Part shown: positions 53,844-57,411 of the stretch, piece after piece
How positions within the stretch are numbered: position 1 is the first letter of the stretch
Layout: every line of letters starts with the position of its first letter
Assembly: GCA_946803715.1 (NCBI GenBank)
Contig: CAMPET010000005.1
Location: forward strand, 668,291 to 725,701
DNA: 57,411 nt
Reading direction: 5' to 3'
Origin: Beroe ovata
Taxonomy: Eukaryota > Ctenophora > Nuda > Beroida > Beroidae
The notes under the pieces: generated by a model
Told to the model about the DNA's origin: nothing
Databases searched by the model: none
The model's input: the letters and a program-made list of their open reading frames with translations, nothing else
Translations under genes and position numbers: made by a program

Positions 53844-56208
53844 ATCAAGACTTAAATTAAGACTGTTAACAAGCAGGTTGACAAACTGTTCACATTATTC
53901 AACAAACGTTATTCCAGTCTTACTCTGGCGACGTCGATGGGTTTCATTGATTGAATTTTTCCCATAACACGGTTTTTCCTACGTATATCTTGCTGCGAGG
54001 AAAACTCTCACTTTTTCGCCAAAATTCCTCAGAAACATTTCACACCACGTGATATTCGGTCGCAAGTATTGCATTGTGAGTCGATCATATAACCCAAAAA
54101 GTAGTGCTCCAATGCAATATAGGATGGCACTCTGTCTAATACCAGGCACTTTTGTCGGCAACTTATTTACGGATAATAATCGCAAAGTTGTCCCTGCTTC
54201 ATATACGGCATAATAATGCGGACCGATCCAATACAATACAAAGCTCGCAATAATCAGAGAACACGTGACCTAAAAACTGTCCCAATCGTAATATAGGCAA
54301 TCATAATTAATTCCGTGTTGTCTCAGGTGGTAATTCAGTCAAGCAGGATGATGAGAGGTGACTGTGAGACCACCTCACGGTGATTTGTTAGAAGTACTGG
54401 GTGGTACCTGGGTGGTGCACTTTAACTGGTAAGATGAACCGTACAGTGTGGTATAGCCATATCGTTAGGGTTTCATCAGTTCAGTATCATGGACAATCCT
54501 CAGACCATGTGCGTATTTTTCTGTTTGTATGGGTATCCATGTTGTCGGTCGTAAGCTTCATGCTCTGACGAGTTTGTCAGTTATTCTTGTCAAGGGTGAT
54601 TGAACCTCATGACACTATGACTGTACCATCCTGATGTTCCTGATTATCTCTCATTTACTCTCATATTTCTGATGTCGTGGCGATTAATCTTCAGGGAAAA
54701 CCGAACTGTAATCTGATTTCGTTTTATTGCTGCATCTCCCATTCGCTGTATACTACCAATGGTAATTCTGAGACAGTTTTTCGAAATATTATGTGCAAGG
54801 ACAACGAATGAAGTATAATCTGTGGATACCGAAGCGATTCTAGATCAAGATGATTAAATTCGAAGTTTGTTTTTACTGAACAGTGCTCAACTTCTTAGAA
54901 TAAGAGGGAGCTGTAAGATAACAGTTGACAAGTTTTAATGAGTGTGGCCCGACACGTGTTTCATGACGAAACAATCATCAGGGAAGTTTTTTTTTGAAAT
55001 TGGTGTTTCCTATCTGTCAAGTTAACCTATTTCACCTCGACATTCGCCACTGATACACGCCTAGTTTATCTTTGTTGTACGGAAGAAACACTGAATCACC
55101 AAATTGGGTAATTTCTGGATAAACATCGGGCGTGTATAATTCTGCTCCACATGATTGTGGTAAGTGGGTTAAACCTCCACGTTTTACAATAGTATCACTC
55201 CGTTTCACCCCTCCCCTCAAAGCTCACGGACTGTGTATCCTCAATAAAATATGCCGCAACCACTTGCACTCCCTCACTCTTTTACTTTCCAATATCCATT
55301 AATGTGGTGAGTCAAAGTTGGTTAACGTCAGAGTTCAAAGATTTTTGTGACAGTTCATGGTCAACAATTTGCTCTTAATTACAATTAACGTTCTTCTGTC
55401 ATTAATCAAATAAATATATATGTCCAATCACTTTACAATATTGACAAATTGACAGTAGCGAATTTTCCAATAGCGAAACGTCACGTATATATACCCATTG
55501 GCAATGGCATAACGACAGAGCGATAGAGCTGTCTAATCATCTATTACCTCTTTAGTGTCTATGCCAATTTATATGAATTTACCTGAACTTTAATTAATGA
55601 ATAAATTACCAATATAATAATGATGTATTATATCATACTTGGTTAACCACCGAAATTGAATTTTAACCCTCCATAACGCGGAAAATCGTTGTTCCCGTTA
55701 TAATAACCAAACATTTGCTGCTGAGGAAGTCCCGGGATCTTTTGGAATGATCTCTCTCTCCATAATATATAGAGAGGTTTACGCACTCAACAAAACCAAT
55801 TTGACCTGTTTGATGGATCGACATTTGCGATTCATAAAGTGCTCTCGCTGCTGTTCGCACGTCACCACCGATATGGGATCAGATGATTGTATTTAAGTTG
55901 TGTAAAATTCCCGTATTTCTCTTGTGTGTTGGTGTGTATACCAATGCGATATATCTCCCTTTCTTGGCATAATATTTGGATTACGTTTCATGGTTATATC
56001 AGATAGGGTGGGTAGACGAATGAAGTCCATTAAAGTCAATTGATTGAAATTGAATTCATCGCCTTGATCTGAGATTTAATGAAGGATGAAAAATTTTTAG
56101 GACAGCATAAATTTCTTACTACATCTCATTTGTCTTCTAACAGCTGTTGTAATGTCCGAGGTTAGTTAGTTTGGTGGTTGTTATTCACACAGCTGATGTT
56201 GTTAGTTG
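53844..56208. other. 2.4-kb region without a secure gene
   Basis: Two minus-strand frames look mildly protein-like: 53979-54236 (85 codons) and, in a frame ending near 55650, a stretch reading PQQQMFGYYNGNNDFPRYGG before a stop. Neither matches a family I know. A hairpin with GTTTC-ATGAC-GAAAC lies near 54960-54975. No RNA gene recognised. Confidence 0.5.
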
Positions 56209-56675
<467 letters not shown>

Positions 56676-56910
56676 TCACAGCAGTTGTGGTGTTCCGTTA
56701 TACAACCTAGAATCCTGTATAGACAAGCACAGCTACTGCTGTTTTCGGCATATTCGACCGTTGGAAACTTTGATAAAAGCGTTTTACCTAGTTACCTAGT
56801 TAACTTTTATAAGCGTTTTACATAGTTACTTCCAGTTCTAATCGGTCCAATTATCCTGATCAAATATACTATGTGTGCACCAATGTGATTAGGCTATCAA
56901 CTTCTGTGAC

Positions 56911-57011
56911 AGAGTGGTCTGTACGGAACCCCACGGTTTCGATTCCTTGTTTAACATGCCGTACAGCAAGGATCTCCACCGTGTTCGCCAGGCTAGGCAC
57001 ATAACCACTCT
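56911..57011 (-). repeat. ~100-bp dispersed element, copy B
   Basis: Reverse-oriented relative of 37408-37510. Its ends AGAGTGGT (56911-56918) and ACCACTCT (57004-57011) form a perfect 8-bp inverted repeat, extendable outwards by GAC/GTC. The interior includes CCTTG...CAAGG and CTGTACGG...CCGTACAG pairings. Confidence 0.8.
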
Positions 57012-57411
57012 GTCTTGACCAAAGTCGATGTTGTTAGTCTCGTTTACAGGAAATGTTTCCTTGTGAGAGACAAGTGACCCCAGGTGAAACTGATTATGAA
57101 ATTGAACCCCATCATCTATTTATTAAATAATCGAGAAGGAGCTCTTAAAGGATCATTGCGCGTAATATACCACTCAACGAACATATAATGAACTGTGATA
57201 TTGATGGATTATATTATAATCCATCAATATCACAGTTTGTGTATATGCCCGTTTTGATATAAGGCAACAGCAGCATTTTATCTCAATTTCATATTAAATT
57301 TTTCGGAAAATATGGAACTAGAAGAGCAACGATGCTCCCAGAGGCATTTATCTGATTTATCATATCATTACAAATTAACTGAATTCTCCCCCCCCCCATA
57401 TGATACAAACA
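57012..57411. other. Window end, no gene seen
   Basis: AT-rich sequence holding the palindrome and a C-homopolymer near 57388-57396. No coding exon recognised. Confidence 0.5.
57191..57237. repeat. 47-bp perfect palindrome
   Basis: Two perfect 23-bp arms starting AACTGTGATATTGATGG are separated by a single T. AT-rich, able to form a cruciform. No adjacent gene. Confidence 0.93.

Noticed and set aside
53979..54236. 85-codon minus-strand frame with aromatic-rich, protein-like composition
   Set aside because: Begins at TTG, has no ATG or acceptor that I trust and resembles no known domain. Left open but not called.
55032..55860. Possible minus-strand exons (55032-55217 and a frame ending near 55650 with QQQMFGYYNGNNDF)
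   Set aside because: Composition is suggestive, but splice phases could not be linked to each other or to the zinc-finger gene.

Overview
The window is nuclear DNA from an animal. Multi-exon genes with GT-AG introns encode animal-type proteins (tomosyn with a C-terminal R-SNARE, FAM210, TMEM106, AAGAB, a homeodomain protein). Genes are dense, introns are mostly 70-400 bp, and GC-rich fold-back repeats lie between genes. This fits a compact invertebrate genome; an early-branching animal such as a sponge is plausible but not proven by the sequence.

Layout. 1-2.9 kb: TG microsatellite, then two tandem FAM210-like mitochondrial genes (-). 3.2-7.5 kb: two chaperonin subunit genes, CCT5 and CCT8, head to tail (-). 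8.1-8.4 kb: a fold-back element in the divergent promoter region between CCT8 and CARNMT1 (+, 8.8-9.95 kb). 10.2-16.1 kb: tomosyn (STXBP5-like, +, 12 exons, with an assembly gap inside one intron). 16.1-20.8 kb: repeat-rich spacer with a composite fold-back element, a duplicated block and a LINE reverse-transcriptase fragment. 20.8-27.8 kb: MCM2 (+, 5' exon missing) and a single-chain BUB1/BUBR1 (MadBub) checkpoint kinase (+). 28.9-31.8 kb: AAGAB and POP1 (+). 32.5-34.2 kb: unidentified coiled-coil gene (+). 34.2-36.9 kb: spacer with a 262-bp direct repeat. 36.9-38.9 kb: mitochondrial ATP synthase OSCP subunit (-), sharing an E-box-rich upstream region with an intronless divergent homeobox gene (+, 39.4-40.1 kb). 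40.4-42.3 kb: POLDIP3/SKAR-like RNA-binding gene (-). 42.7-44.2 kb: two tandem FAHD1-like genes (-). 44.4-45.3 kb: repeats and a second reverse-transcriptase fragment. 45.8-53.8 kb: three tandem TMEM106 paralogues (+). 56.2-56.6 kb: 3' end of a C2H2 zinc-finger gene (-).

The genes do not form one pathway. They are housekeeping genes (protein folding, replication licensing, mitotic checkpoint, RNase P/MRP, ATP synthase) mixed with three local tandem families (FAM210 x2, FAHD1 x2, TMEM106 x3). The most notable observations are: the MadBub protein, which joins BUBR1-type motifs (two KEN boxes, ABBA-KEN-ABBA, GLEBS, KARD) with an intact BUB1-type kinase and extra ABBA motifs; an 80-bp intron made of exactly five 16-bp units that each begin with GT and end with AG; and a ~100-bp dispersed element whose paired ends carry a compensatory change.

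Exon boundaries were derived by hand from splice signals, reading phase and remembered protein families. No alignment or database search was run.
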